From Lachnospiraceae bacterium EP-SM-12S-S03 (GTDB lineage Bacteria > Bacillota > Clostridia > Lachnospirales > Lachnospiraceae), in NCBI GenBank assembly GCA_020540725.1, contig JAJBSL010000006.1:62001-126000 (forward strand): DNA of 64,000 nt, written 5' to 3'. The translations under genes and the position numbers were made by a program. The notes under the pieces were generated by a model, which worked only from the letters and a program-made list of their open reading frames with translations, did no database searches and was not told the origin of the DNA. Positions 56,043 to 63,701 of this stretch are shown in pieces. Position 1 is the first letter of the stretch. Each line of letters begins with the position of its first letter.

Positions 56043-56075
56043 AAAATAGAATGTGCTAACTGCACATTCTATTTT
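56043..56075. terminator. Bidirectional terminator between murG and the ECF gene
   Basis: A perfect 14-bp stem (AAAATAGAATGTGC / GCACATTCTATTTT) with a 5-nt loop and T runs on both sides. Confidence 0.9.
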
Positions 56076-56091
56076 CTATTCAGGATTCCCC

Positions 56092-56643
56092 TCATTTATC
56101 TAAATCCAACAGTTCACTATACTGCTTTCCATAACGTCTCTTTATCCAGCCTCTTGCCCGAAATAGCATGGAATGAAATCTTCCCATATTCATCCCCATC
56201 TCTCCTGCCACCTCTCTTTGGGATCTTCCAAAACAATAGACTCTCACAATTGCTTTATACCATGTTACATTCTCCTGGTACAATTCATCAAAGATCTTTC
56301 TGCTCAGATTATTACAATCCCGTTGTTCTTCTATTCTCTGAATGTTCCCATAAAAATCACTCGGTATTTCATCCGGATCTGTTTCAAAATATCCTATCTG
56401 CTCTTGCCTCGTTGCCACGTACTTCAGCATATTAATCGATTTATGCTTTACAACTGTCAAAAGCCAGTTTTCTGCCGTTTCGCTATGAACAGTATCGATT
56501 CTCATATACAATTCCAAAAATGTCTCCTGAAAAATCTCTTCCGCTAAGTAACGATCTCTCATATAGCCTAATGCTGCTACAAATACTTTTTCATAATGTT
56601 CCTCGTATATGCTGTCGAATTTTTTTATTCCACATATTTTCAT
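56092..56643 (-). CDS. ECF-type RNA polymerase sigma factor
   Basis: 183 residues. Region 2 is visible as FDSIYEEHYEKVFVAALGYM, then AEEIFQETFLELYMRID, and region 4 is near 130-170 (RSQREVAGEMGMNMGRFHS, MLFRARGWIKRRYG). A long helical linker between the two regions carries the segment ending in SRKIFDEL. It probably directs transcription of the anti-sigma/DUF6147 genes, but no promoter evidence was identified. Confidence 0.88.
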   Translation of the reverse strand: MKICGIKKFDSIYEEHYEKVFVAALGYMRDRYLAEEIFQETFLELYMRIDTVHSETAENWLLTVVKHKSINMLKYVATRQEQIGYFETDPDEIPSDFYGNIQRIEEQRDCNNLSRKIFDELYQENVTWYKAIVRVYCFGRSQREVAGEMGMNMGRFHSMLFRARGWIKRRYGKQYSELLDLDK

Positions 56644-56689
56644 TTTACTTTCATTTCCTGTTTTTTCTTTTGTCTTATATTCATCATGT

Positions 56690-57097
56690 CTAGTTTAGTT
56701 TTGAAAGAATTTCCTCTTTATCTTCCTCACTTAATGTTCCCGGTTCCCATGTAAGACCTACATGATCTCCTTCATATCTTGGAATTAAGTGCATGTGGAA
56801 ATGATGTACTGTCTGGCCTGCTGCTTCTCCATTATTCTGAACAAGATTATATCCATCACAACCTAACACGTCTGTCAGCTTTTTGATCATTTTCTTTGCC
56901 AGCACAAGAACTTTTGCAGCAACCTCATCATCCAGTTCATAAAGGTTTGCATAATGCTCCTTCGGCAAAATCAGTGCATGTCCTTTCGATGCGGGACCAA
57001 GATCTAATATTACACGGAAATCATCATCCTCATAAAGTGTCGCTGCCGGAATTTCTCCATTTGCAATTTTACAGAAAATACAATTATCATCTCTCAT
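56690..57097 (-). CDS. HIT-family nucleotide-binding hydrolase
   Basis: 135 residues. The histidine triad is HHFHMHLIPRYEG, preceded by CIFCKIANGEIPAATLYEDD with Cys typical of bacterial HIT (HinT) proteins. It hydrolyses AMP-lysine-like or phosphoramidate nucleotides. Ribosome site AAAAGGAG. Confidence 0.95.
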   Translation of the reverse strand: MRDDNCIFCKIANGEIPAATLYEDDDFRVILDLGPASKGHALILPKEHYANLYELDDEVAAKVLVLAKKMIKKLTDVLGCDGYNLVQNNGEAAGQTVHHFHMHLIPRYEGDHVGLTWEPGTLSEEDKEEILSKLN

Positions 57098-57199
57098 ATC
57101 TTTTTTCTCCTTTTCTCTTTCTTTTTGTCGAAATTTCGTCCCCTGTTTTTGTTGAATCCTGTAATCCGCAATGTTACACTTTCCAAAGGAGGATTTTTT

Positions 57200-57940
57200 A
57201 TGTTTACATTACAAGACACAGAACAATTACACAAACTTATGGAAGAAAATTCACACAATGCTGCTTTGATAAAAAAATTATTGGATTCCCATCAATTTGC
57301 CTTAAGCCGGATCAGTCATGAAATACGCAATCCTCTTACCACACTCTCAAGTACTCTGCAGTTGATTGAAAAACAACATCCTGAAGTATCCGATTACGCT
57401 CATTGGTCCAACATACGGGAAGATATTGATTTTATGGAAAAACTTTTGGAGGAGCTGTCTTTGTACAATAACGGAAACCGCCTTCAAAAACGGCTCATTC
57501 ACACATCGGACTTTTTAAAACATACTGTTTTGTCCTTCGCTTCTGCCTCTGCAGACGATCCCATAGAATTTACAGCCGAAATTGATCAAAACCTCTGCCC
57601 TATCCGGGGCGACGCCACAAAGCTTCGCCAGCTTTTCTTAAATCTTCTTCGAAATGCTTTGGAAGCCACTTCTCACAAAGGAAAAATACACCTGAAAGCC
57701 ACACAAGAATCTCACCACATTATCATAAAAATCACAGACAACGGATGTGGGATTCCCGCATCACATTTACCCGATATTTTTACTCCATTTACTACATACA
57801 AAGATAACGGTACCGGTTTGGGTCTGGCCATCGTAAAATCCATTGCAGAGGCTCATAAAGGCTCAGTCTCTGTCACATCAGTTCCATTCCAGGGTACTAC
57901 GTTTACGGTCATGCTTCCGATAGAGGACTACCGCCACTAA
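57200..57940 (+). CDS. Cytoplasmic sensor-less histidine kinase
   Basis: About 246 residues with no membrane helix and no known sensor domain. HisKA with the phospho-acceptor His40 (SRISHEIRNPLTTLSSTL) and HATPase_c (LLRNALEATSHKGKI, DNGCGIPASHLPDIF, GTGLGLAIVKSIAEAHKG) make up nearly all of it. Start at 57200 after AAAGGAGG. The general layout recalls sporulation-type orphan kinases, but no response regulator is adjacent. Its last 63 nt overlap the rhomboid gene on the other strand. Confidence 0.87.
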   Translation: MFTLQDTEQLHKLMEENSHNAALIKKLLDSHQFALSRISHEIRNPLTTLSSTLQLIEKQHPEVSDYAHWSNIREDIDFMEKLLEELSLYNNGNRLQKRLIHTSDFLKHTVLSFASASADDPIEFTAEIDQNLCPIRGDATKLRQLFLNLLRNALEATSHKGKIHLKATQESHHIIIKITDNGCGIPASHLPDIFTPFTTYKDNGTGLGLAIVKSIAEAHKGSVSVTSVPFQGTTFTVMLPIEDYRH

Positions 57941-58489
57941 GAATCCGGTTATAATTCCGCCGATATGTGCCATATTATCAATCCCGGTACTTGTAAAACC
58001 GTGATAAAGACTACACGCCACCATAAAAAGCATTCCTCGTCCGCTCAGATTTCCAATGCGTCCGCGGTTTTTGATAATAATCAAAAATAGTGCTCCTATA
58101 ATTCCGAATATAGCGCCGGAAGCCCCGGCCGATACAACATAATAACCTGTCCGCAAATCATACAACGCTGATAACACATTACCGCCAATTCCGCTGATTA
58201 TGTAAAGTACTCCATACCTCCACCATCCAAGTTCCTCTTCCAAAATACTTCCAAGGAAAAATAACATCATCATATTATTCATAAGATGTTGAAAACCAAA
58301 GTGAAGAAAGATACAGGTAAACATGCGGTAATACTCACCCTTTTCCACTACTAACGGCAGATACATTGCTCCATGCTGCAGCATATAAGCTGCATCCTCT
58401 GTCATTCCAAACAAAGATAGCCAAATAAATATTAGGACATTGACAGATACAAGTATAATTGTAATGATCGGCTTTCTAGTCTGCTGCAT
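57878..58489 (-). CDS. Rhomboid-family intramembrane serine protease
   Basis: 203 residues, six membrane helices. The catalytic Ser124 is in GASGAIFGIIGAL and His175 in NMAHIGG; the L1 loop motif is HFGFQHLMNNMMMLFFLG. It cleaves single-pass membrane proteins. Ribosome site AGGAGGAGAAA. Its 3' end overlaps the kinase gene tail-to-tail by 63 nt. Confidence 0.92.
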   Translation of the reverse strand: MQQTRKPIITIILVSVNVLIFIWLSLFGMTEDAAYMLQHGAMYLPLVVEKGEYYRMFTCIFLHFGFQHLMNNMMMLFFLGSILEEELGWWRYGVLYIISGIGGNVLSALYDLRTGYYVVSAGASGAIFGIIGALFLIIIKNRGRIGNLSGRGMLFMVACSLYHGFTSTGIDNMAHIGGIITGFLVAVVLYRKHDRKRSTLEWN

Positions 58490-58537
58490 GATTTTTCTCC
58501 TCCTATTGCATTTTATTATAGGATAATTTTTTCTATT

Positions 58538-59233
58538 TTACAACTTTTCTGCCCAATCTCCCCACTTTCCTCCTTTCCTCCTTTTCCATTTGACAGAATT
58601 TTCCCGAAAAATTGATTTCTTTGGATTTCCTTCTTCTTCCTTTTCATAATCCATATCTGTAATAATCACTTCCGGTATTTCGTATGATTTCTTTTTTTCT
58701 TCCTTTCTTTTTATTTTCCCAAGCATTTTCTCCAAATTATAGTTTTCTTCCATCGTTGCCTTGTGGAGTTCATAAGCAATCCGGATCCCTTTCTGCTCCC
58801 TGTGATCGATTCTGCTCACAAAATACTCCGTAAGTTTATGAAATTCTTTGCATAGCTCCGTTTCTTTTGCCGGAAGATAACAGAACTCGTATTTTCCGTC
58901 TTCATAAAAAATATATTCCGGATCAAACAGTATTTTCCCCGCATCCAACATAAATTTTCGCACTGTATTTATCACCTTCAGAAGCTGAGAAAGCAAATTT
59001 CCCAACTCTTCTCCCGACATTTCCGACTTTTCATAAAGAGAACGCAAAGATGTTTTCCCGCTTATTTCATAAAAATACTGACTCTTTCCATCTATGCCCT
59101 GCCCCGCCGTTGAAAGAAGCCCTTCTATTCTATTCGTCTGCATCATCTTCATCTGATAATCCTCCTCATAGAGTATAGGAAGTTCCAGTATCAAATATGT
59201 ATGATCTAATCCTCGCTTATATTTTGTTTCCAT
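58538..59233 (-). CDS. DUF6382-type protein lacking an FHA domain
   Basis: 231 residues. The N-terminal half (LILELPILYEEDYQMKMMQT, SGEELGNLLSQLLKVINTV, PEYIFYEDGKYEFCYLPAKE) fits DUF6382, which in related bacteria is usually followed by a C-terminal FHA domain. Here the protein ends in a basic tail (KWKRRKGGKWGDWAEKL) instead. It overlaps the preceding TadE-like gene by 28 nt and belongs to the Tad operon. Function unknown; a regulator or scaffold of pilus assembly is a guess. Confidence 0.7.
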   Translation of the reverse strand: METKYKRGLDHTYLILELPILYEEDYQMKMMQTNRIEGLLSTAGQGIDGKSQYFYEISGKTSLRSLYEKSEMSGEELGNLLSQLLKVINTVRKFMLDAGKILFDPEYIFYEDGKYEFCYLPAKETELCKEFHKLTEYFVSRIDHREQKGIRIAYELHKATMEENYNLEKMLGKIKRKEEKKKSYEIPEVIITDMDYEKEEEGNPKKSIFRENSVKWKRRKGGKWGDWAEKL

Positions 59234-59625
59234 GCATTCTGAACCCTTCTTAAATCTCTGATATATTTCTCCGGTTCCGTAATTGTTGCCCTCTGCCTTG
59301 TACGCATTCTCATCCGTCCTTTCGCCGCTCTTGCATTTACACTAACCGCCTTTTCACCGATTTCAATTTCTGCGGAAGCTTGTGCAAAAAAGATAAATTT
59401 CCCTTTGATTCGTTCCTTAAAAAGCTGCTTCATCTGACTTTCTGCATCTTCTTCATCCCATCGTACCTTCTGTGCCCCCACAACCGCTGTTTCATAAGCT
59501 GCTCCTATTAAGATATTCTTATCATGAAAATAGAATATAATATAAATTGTTACAATAAAAGCGAGAAAAATAACCGGCATCATATACGCAAGTTCTACCG
59601 TCGCGCTTCCTTTTACCTTTTTCAC
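59206..59625 (-). CDS. TadE-like pseudopilin
   Basis: About 139 residues. The short basic N-terminus and hydrophobic segment (KGSATVELAYMMPVIFLAFI) is the TadE pattern, with Glu at the conserved position. The rest is an extracellular alpha/beta part with a basic tail. I start at GTG 59623-59625 (GTGAAAAAG), 8 nt after AGGGGTG; the frame is open further upstream inside the peptidase gene. Overlaps the prepilin peptidase gene by 4 nt. Confidence 0.82.
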   Translation of the reverse strand: MKKVKGSATVELAYMMPVIFLAFIVTIYIIFYFHDKNILIGAAYETAVVGAQKVRWDEEDAESQMKQLFKERIKGKFIFFAQASAEIEIGEKAVSVNARAAKGRMRMRTRQRATITEPEKYIRDLRRVQNAWKQNISED

Positions 59626-60035
59626 AAATACAACACCCCTACATATCCCAACATTAGAAACGGTACAAATGGAAAGGCAACCTTTTTGGACCACTTTCCT
59701 CTTGCCAAAAGAAAAAGTGCAAGGAGTCCTGCGCATGAAAGGGCAATGCTAAGTAGCAGCAAAATATCCCAAAGGCCAAGACTGATTCCCAAAATCAATA
59801 TCATCCAGCTATCCCCGTATCCAAAACCTTCTTTTGTCCATTTACTAAGCAATAGAAACACAATGCCAATGACAATACCTCCAATCCATAATGCCGTATT
59901 CTGCCCCCAGTTAAGAAGGCGAAATACAACTGCCGCAACGTTTCCCACAATCATAAACCATACCGGAAGCCTCCTTGTTTTTATATCCAGTACTGTACAA
60001 ATAAATAAAAATATTATGACCCACACCTTGAACAT
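59622..60035 (-). CDS. A24-type prepilin peptidase
   Basis: About 137 residues, an integral membrane aspartic protease of the CpaA/TadV group. One Asp lies in TVLDIKTRRLPV and the second in the GFGYGDSWMILILG (GxGD) motif. It should process Flp and TadE-type prepilins. I start at MFKVWV (60035) after AAAGGAGC, overlapping the upstream TadE-like gene by 22 nt. Confidence 0.87.
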   Translation of the reverse strand: MFKVWVIIFLFICTVLDIKTRRLPVWFMIVGNVAAVVFRLLNWGQNTALWIGGIVIGIVFLLLSKWTKEGFGYGDSWMILILGISLGLWDILLLLSIALSCAGLLALFLLARGKWSKKVAFPFVPFLMLGYVGVLYL

Positions 60036-60904
60036 GCTCCTTTCCCTAAAACTTCCGATACCGGAACTGCGTATACTTTTCTCTTTAGCCCACTGCATCC
60101 CAAAGAACTGTGATATCTGTTTCCTTGTCCAGTAATATAAACTTTCTTACCGTTCCCTCCACATATCCCACATGCATGATACTTTTCTCCATATTCATTG
60201 CGCATAGAGCTAACACTGTCTTTTGTCACCATCTGAATGGAAAGTTCTAAATATGTGCAATGATAATCCTTGTGATACACAACTCCGGTTTCTGTAATAT
60301 AGACAATATCCTCTCGGGGTGTAAACATCCCGTTTTGTGAATACCCATTCCATCCTTTGATACGAAATCCGTCTTCACATGCCATCGTAAGTTTCCCAAA
60401 CATGGAAATCGGAAGAAGAATCTCATATTCTACATGCATCTGTATTATTCCATTACCTGGCATGATAACCGTTCCACTTGCATCAAGTCCCGTACTGCCT
60501 CCTTTAATAATACTTCTGTTCAACCGTTCCGACCCAATATAGCTCACCATCTTTTCCTCTACTTTGGAAGGAGAAACTGCCGGCATCATATAAACTTCTT
60601 TTGCAATTTCCCTTCCTGTATCATGGAGCGCCCCACGGACGTAAGATTGAATGGACATAATTTCAAGTAAATAGCAAAGGCAACATACTGCAAGAAAGAA
60701 AATCGGTGTTACAAGCGCCGCCTCCACAGATATACTTCCTGACGAAGAGGTGAACAGAGATGTCCTTTCTTCATCTTTTGGGAAAGATGATATTGATTGT
60801 GTCATAGCAGAGTCTTCCTCCTTTCTTAAAGCATCTTTCTTTCGTATGTTCTCAGATAGTTTCTCTTTTTGTGTTGGTTGGGAATAAAAATTTTGAAAGG
60901 ACAT
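60014..60904 (-). CDS. TadE-like protein with tandem zinc-binding repeats and an invertible 5' end
   Basis: 296 residues. A charged cytoplasmic N-terminus (1-55) precedes the TadE-type segment GSISVEAALVTPIFFLAVCC (56-75). The extracellular part ends in two similar repeats, 201-248 and 255-294, of the form VYITxxGxxYH...C...CxxC, a zinc-binding module also seen at the C-terminus of some surface proteins. The first ATG (60902-60904) and its AGAGGTG site lie inside one arm of a perfect 25-bp inverted repeat. A second start (Met34, behind AAAGGAGG) lies inside the segment. Flipping would replace residues 4-45 and stop after 15 codons. Confidence 0.8.
   Translation of the reverse strand: MSFQNFYSQPTQKEKLSENIRKKDALRKEEDSAMTQSISSFPKDEERTSLFTSSSGSISVEAALVTPIFFLAVCCLCYLLEIMSIQSYVRGALHDTGREIAKEVYMMPAVSPSKVEEKMVSYIGSERLNRSIIKGGSTGLDASGTVIMPGNGIIQMHVEYEILLPISMFGKLTMACEDGFRIKGWNGYSQNGMFTPREDIVYITETGVVYHKDYHCTYLELSIQMVTKDSVSSMRNEYGEKYHACGICGGNGKKVYITGQGNRYHSSLGCSGLKRKVYAVPVSEVLGKGACSRCGS
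60745..60769 (+). repeat. Left 25-bp arm of the invertible element
   Basis: Begins AAGAGGTGAACAG and ends GTCCTTTC. It is an exact inverted copy of 60895-60919. It encodes residues 46-53 of the TadE-like protein on the minus strand. Confidence 0.97.
60770..60894 (-). other. 125-bp segment predicted to invert
   Basis: Lies between the two 25-bp arms. In the present orientation it holds codons 4-45, including the AAAGGAGG ribosome site and the ATG of Met34. Reversed, the frame from the arm ATG gives 15 codons and TAG; after the TAG the frame stays open into the rest of the gene but has no good start. So the present orientation is ON and the other OFF. Confidence 0.7.
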
Positions 60905-60919
60905 CTCTGTTCACCTCTT
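60895..60919 (-). repeat. Right 25-bp arm of the invertible element
   Basis: Exact inverted copy of 60745-60769. On the minus strand it contains the ribosome site AGAGGTG and the ATG of the TadE-like gene. Confidence 0.97.
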
Positions 60920-60922
60920 TTC

Positions 60923-62281
60923 CTATTGATATCCGTATTGTGTTGAGAATTCATAATAAATTCCTCTTCTTAAGTTACATTTCGTTGTTACCTCCACTTT
61001 GCTGATGCAATGGTCTGCTTTGAAAAAATCACCCAATTTCTTTTGCATCCGCATTTCCATTACTCCCAAACCTCTCATTGTACAATGTTCCTGCTTTTCA
61101 AATACCAGAAGCATACGAAGATACTCTTTATAACTAAGTCCATGTTCCGAATCTCTTCCTGTTCCCGGATCATCTGCTGTTCCAAGTTTTAAAAGTCCGG
61201 TCAGCGATAACTGCCACTCTTCCTTACTTTTCGTAAGTGGTATTCTCCCACCGCCCAGAAGTGTTCTCAAATCCATAATGCTCTCTCCAAATGCCCATGC
61301 CAACAATATAGCTTGTTTTATAAGTCCGGTAAGGGCAGGCAGTGCTACGATTCCCGCCAAAGTAAGAGCCATAGCTTCTGCCTCGGCCTTTTTCCCTGCA
61401 TCCGTCAAAAGATATCCATAATTTGCCGCAAGACGTATACCTGCCAGCTTTCTCAAAACAGCTTCTAGATTTTTTCTGTCACTTTCTTCTCCGTTTATAA
61501 TGTATTCCAACTCATAAGACAGCTTTCCATCGTCAGAAAGTTTATCTGCAGCATGAAATTTCTCAATCAGATAAGAAGAAAAATAAAGATTCGATGTCAT
61601 ATCTGTCGTATCATCCTTTACTTTGAATTCACCCCTTCCTTTTTGTAAGGATCGGTGAGTCAGCAGTTCCTTTGTTGTAACGGATTTATCAGACACTTCC
61701 TTCCCTCGCATTACAATATTTACCAGACCTGCTCTCTTTATTGAATCTATATTTCCAATCGGATTATCCTGTTCCGGTAATGACTGCTCTGCATCCTGAA
61801 GGGATTCTTCCAGATTCGTTTCTACATCGCTTTCTTCTTTCTCATACTGTTCTGTTTTCCCTGTCTGGTTTTCCCACTCTCCGGTTAGTCCGGCAAGTTC
61901 TTCCATCTGAGCTATTCCCATCCTATGCTTCATGTAAGCAATGACCTGTTCCCGAAAAGGACGCCCTGAATCATCCGTCAAAAATTGTATTTTCCTTATC
62001 GTCTGATCCGCATCTCTCATTCCATAAAATTCAAGACGCTCTGTCAGATTGTCTTCGCTGAATTCTCCGGTTCCATAAGTTCCTTCCAGTGAAAAGATCT
62101 CAAACTCTTCCAGCATATCTTTCTGATATTCTGCAAATACGCTTTCCAAAGCTCTATCCATGTCTCCTCTTTTCCTGTTTTTCAGTACTTGCATAGATGC
62201 ACTTCCTACTACAGATGCTACAACTGACAGAAGCAAGATAAAAATCAAGCTTAAGAACGCTGTCACCTCTCCTTTTTTCAT
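60923..62281 (-). CDS. DUF5702 / TadG-like membrane protein
   Basis: A 452-residue protein with one N-terminal helix (AFLSLIFILLLSVVASVVGSA) after a short basic segment, as in TadG-type pilus proteins. The extracellular part is rich in charged residues, with hydrophobic segments near 310-345. The DUF5702 assignment rests on length, N-terminus and operon place. Ribosome site AGAGGGATC. Its stop is 18 nt before the TadE-like start, next to the right repeat arm. Confidence 0.82.
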   Translation of the reverse strand: MKKGEVTAFLSLIFILLLSVVASVVGSASMQVLKNRKRGDMDRALESVFAEYQKDMLEEFEIFSLEGTYGTGEFSEDNLTERLEFYGMRDADQTIRKIQFLTDDSGRPFREQVIAYMKHRMGIAQMEELAGLTGEWENQTGKTEQYEKEESDVETNLEESLQDAEQSLPEQDNPIGNIDSIKRAGLVNIVMRGKEVSDKSVTTKELLTHRSLQKGRGEFKVKDDTTDMTSNLYFSSYLIEKFHAADKLSDDGKLSYELEYIINGEESDRKNLEAVLRKLAGIRLAANYGYLLTDAGKKAEAEAMALTLAGIVALPALTGLIKQAILLAWAFGESIMDLRTLLGGGRIPLTKSKEEWQLSLTGLLKLGTADDPGTGRDSEHGLSYKEYLRMLLVFEKQEHCTMRGLGVMEMRMQKKLGDFFKADHCISKVEVTTKCNLRRGIYYEFSTQYGYQ

Positions 62282-62293
62282 ATCTGATCCCTC

Positions 62294-62470
62294 TTAGATT
62301 CCTGAACTTTCACTTACAATCTTGTCAAAAATAGAATTTACGATATCTGTAAGTTGTGTTTTAAAGATAATAACAAGTCCTATCAGCACGACCAAAATCA
62401 AAATCACTTCCACAACTCCGATTCCCCGGTCATTTTTCAATGTCTGAAAAAACATTTTGATTCTCTTCAT
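62294..62470 (-). CDS. Flp1-like major pilin, short gene
   Basis: 58 residues: a charged N-terminus, Gly/Glu at the processing region (DRGIGVVEVILILVVLIGL) and a hydrophobic helix, then a short helical tail. It fits Flp1-like pilins of Firmicutes Tad loci. The prepilin peptidase at 59622 is its probable processing enzyme. Start ATG follows GGAGGATGATGTTAT. Being so short it is easily missed. Confidence 0.85.
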   Translation of the reverse strand: MKRIKMFFQTLKNDRGIGVVEVILILVVLIGLVIIFKTQLTDIVNSIFDKIVSESSGI

Positions 62471-62485
62471 ATAACATCATCCTCC

Positions 62486-63700
62486 TTATAACGATATAGA
62501 AAGAAATGCCGGAACGATCACGATGACCAGTACCACGATCAGCATAAGACTCATTGGAAAAAGCAACTTTGTACTCACTTCTTCTCCTTGCTTTTTCGCC
62601 ATTTGACGCCTCTCTTCATATGCTCTGCCGGCCTCTTTCGAAAGTACCTCTGTCAAACCTTTTGTTCCTTTTCTCAAATTCTGGGAAAGAATCGTTCCAA
62701 GCTTTACATAAGGAGATATTCCTATCCGTTTCCCGAAATGCTCATAACACTCCGATTCTGTAATGCCTCCTTGCATTTCCCGCATAGCATTCGCCATCTC
62801 CTCATATGCAAAACGTTTCTTTTTTTTGTCCTTTTGCTCTTCATAGTTATCCACAATTTTCTTCCATGCATTTTTTACAGTAAGCCCGGCTCCTACAAGG
62901 AGTGCAATGCCATTTACTATTTCCGGATAGTCCATTCGCATCTGTCTCTCCTTTTTCTCCTGTTCTTTCTGTTTTTTCTGCTTTTCCTGCATCCATAACA
63001 ATATGGCAGCAACTGTACCAAGCACCAAAATCCAAATACTCTTATATTCTTTCTTTTGTTCCCATATAAGTGTTTTTCCATTTACTTCTTTCGGAAGCTT
63101 TACAACCGCCTCCTGGCGGCTTTGTTCTTCCGAAGATGTCACTAAGTTCCTGAGTGACTCTATCATTTCTTCTTTCTTCGTAAGTGTTCTCGGGTATACC
63201 ATGACATTCACTATATAGAGAGCTTCTTCCTTTCCATATGTAAGAAGTCCTTGAAGTTCTACCAGATCACCCTCTCCAGATAGATTCTCTCCTTGAATTT
63301 CCCCTGTAGCATCTATGATATCTCTTCTTTGGGATTCCCATCTGATTTCAATCGGCTGATCCGGCATTGCAGTAACAAGATTCAGATTCTGCTCCACATG
63401 ATCAAGACTTTCATTCTCACCAAGTATGATCTTAGGAAGTTCCTCCATTGCCTGTCCGAAAACTCTCTGCAATTCCTGTTCACCATATGCCCGTTCATTG
63501 ATTTCTATTTCAAAAGGATCCTCCAGTTTTTCTTCTCCGATGGTCACTTCTAATGTTTCTTTCTTTTTCCCTTCTCCATAACTTTTTCTTTCAAGTTCGC
63601 TGACAATTGCTGCATCACGTTCCTGAATAAATAGCAGAAGAGCCAACAGGATTGTTGCTGCCAATACAAGTCCTATATTTCTTTTTGTCTTTTTATCCAC
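62486..63700 (-). CDS. TadC-like inner-membrane platform protein with extra N-terminal domain
   Basis: About 404 residues. A first helix near 10-28 (IGLVLAATILLALLLFI) is followed by an extracytoplasmic part to about 205, a second helix (ILVLGTVAAILLWMQ) and then a T2SSF-type domain (MDYPEIVNGIALLVGAGLTV, EECYEHFGKRIGISPY-like ESECYEHF), ending in a helix. Start taken at GTG 63700 after GAGGTG, overlapping the stop of TadB. The long N-terminal domain is not part of classical TadC. Confidence 0.8.
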   Translation of the reverse strand: MDKKTKRNIGLVLAATILLALLLFIQERDAAIVSELERKSYGEGKKKETLEVTIGEEKLEDPFEIEINERAYGEQELQRVFGQAMEELPKIILGENESLDHVEQNLNLVTAMPDQPIEIRWESQRRDIIDATGEIQGENLSGEGDLVELQGLLTYGKEEALYIVNVMVYPRTLTKKEEMIESLRNLVTSSEEQSRQEAVVKLPKEVNGKTLIWEQKKEYKSIWILVLGTVAAILLWMQEKQKKQKEQEKKERQMRMDYPEIVNGIALLVGAGLTVKNAWKKIVDNYEEQKDKKKKRFAYEEMANAMREMQGGITESECYEHFGKRIGISPYVKLGTILSQNLRKGTKGLTEVLSKEAGRAYEERRQMAKKQGEEVSTKLLFPMSLMLIVVLVIVIVPAFLSISL

Positions 63701-63701
63701 A

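Noticed and set aside
56043..56075. TGTGC/GCACA palindrome after murG as another member of the CGCGCG unit family
   Set aside because: It lacks the CG-rich tail, has a perfect long stem with T runs and is a plain terminator.
60745..60919. The 25-bp inverted repeat as a terminator or long hairpin
   Set aside because: The arms are 125 bp apart, inside a coding region, and one arm carries a ribosome site and start codon.
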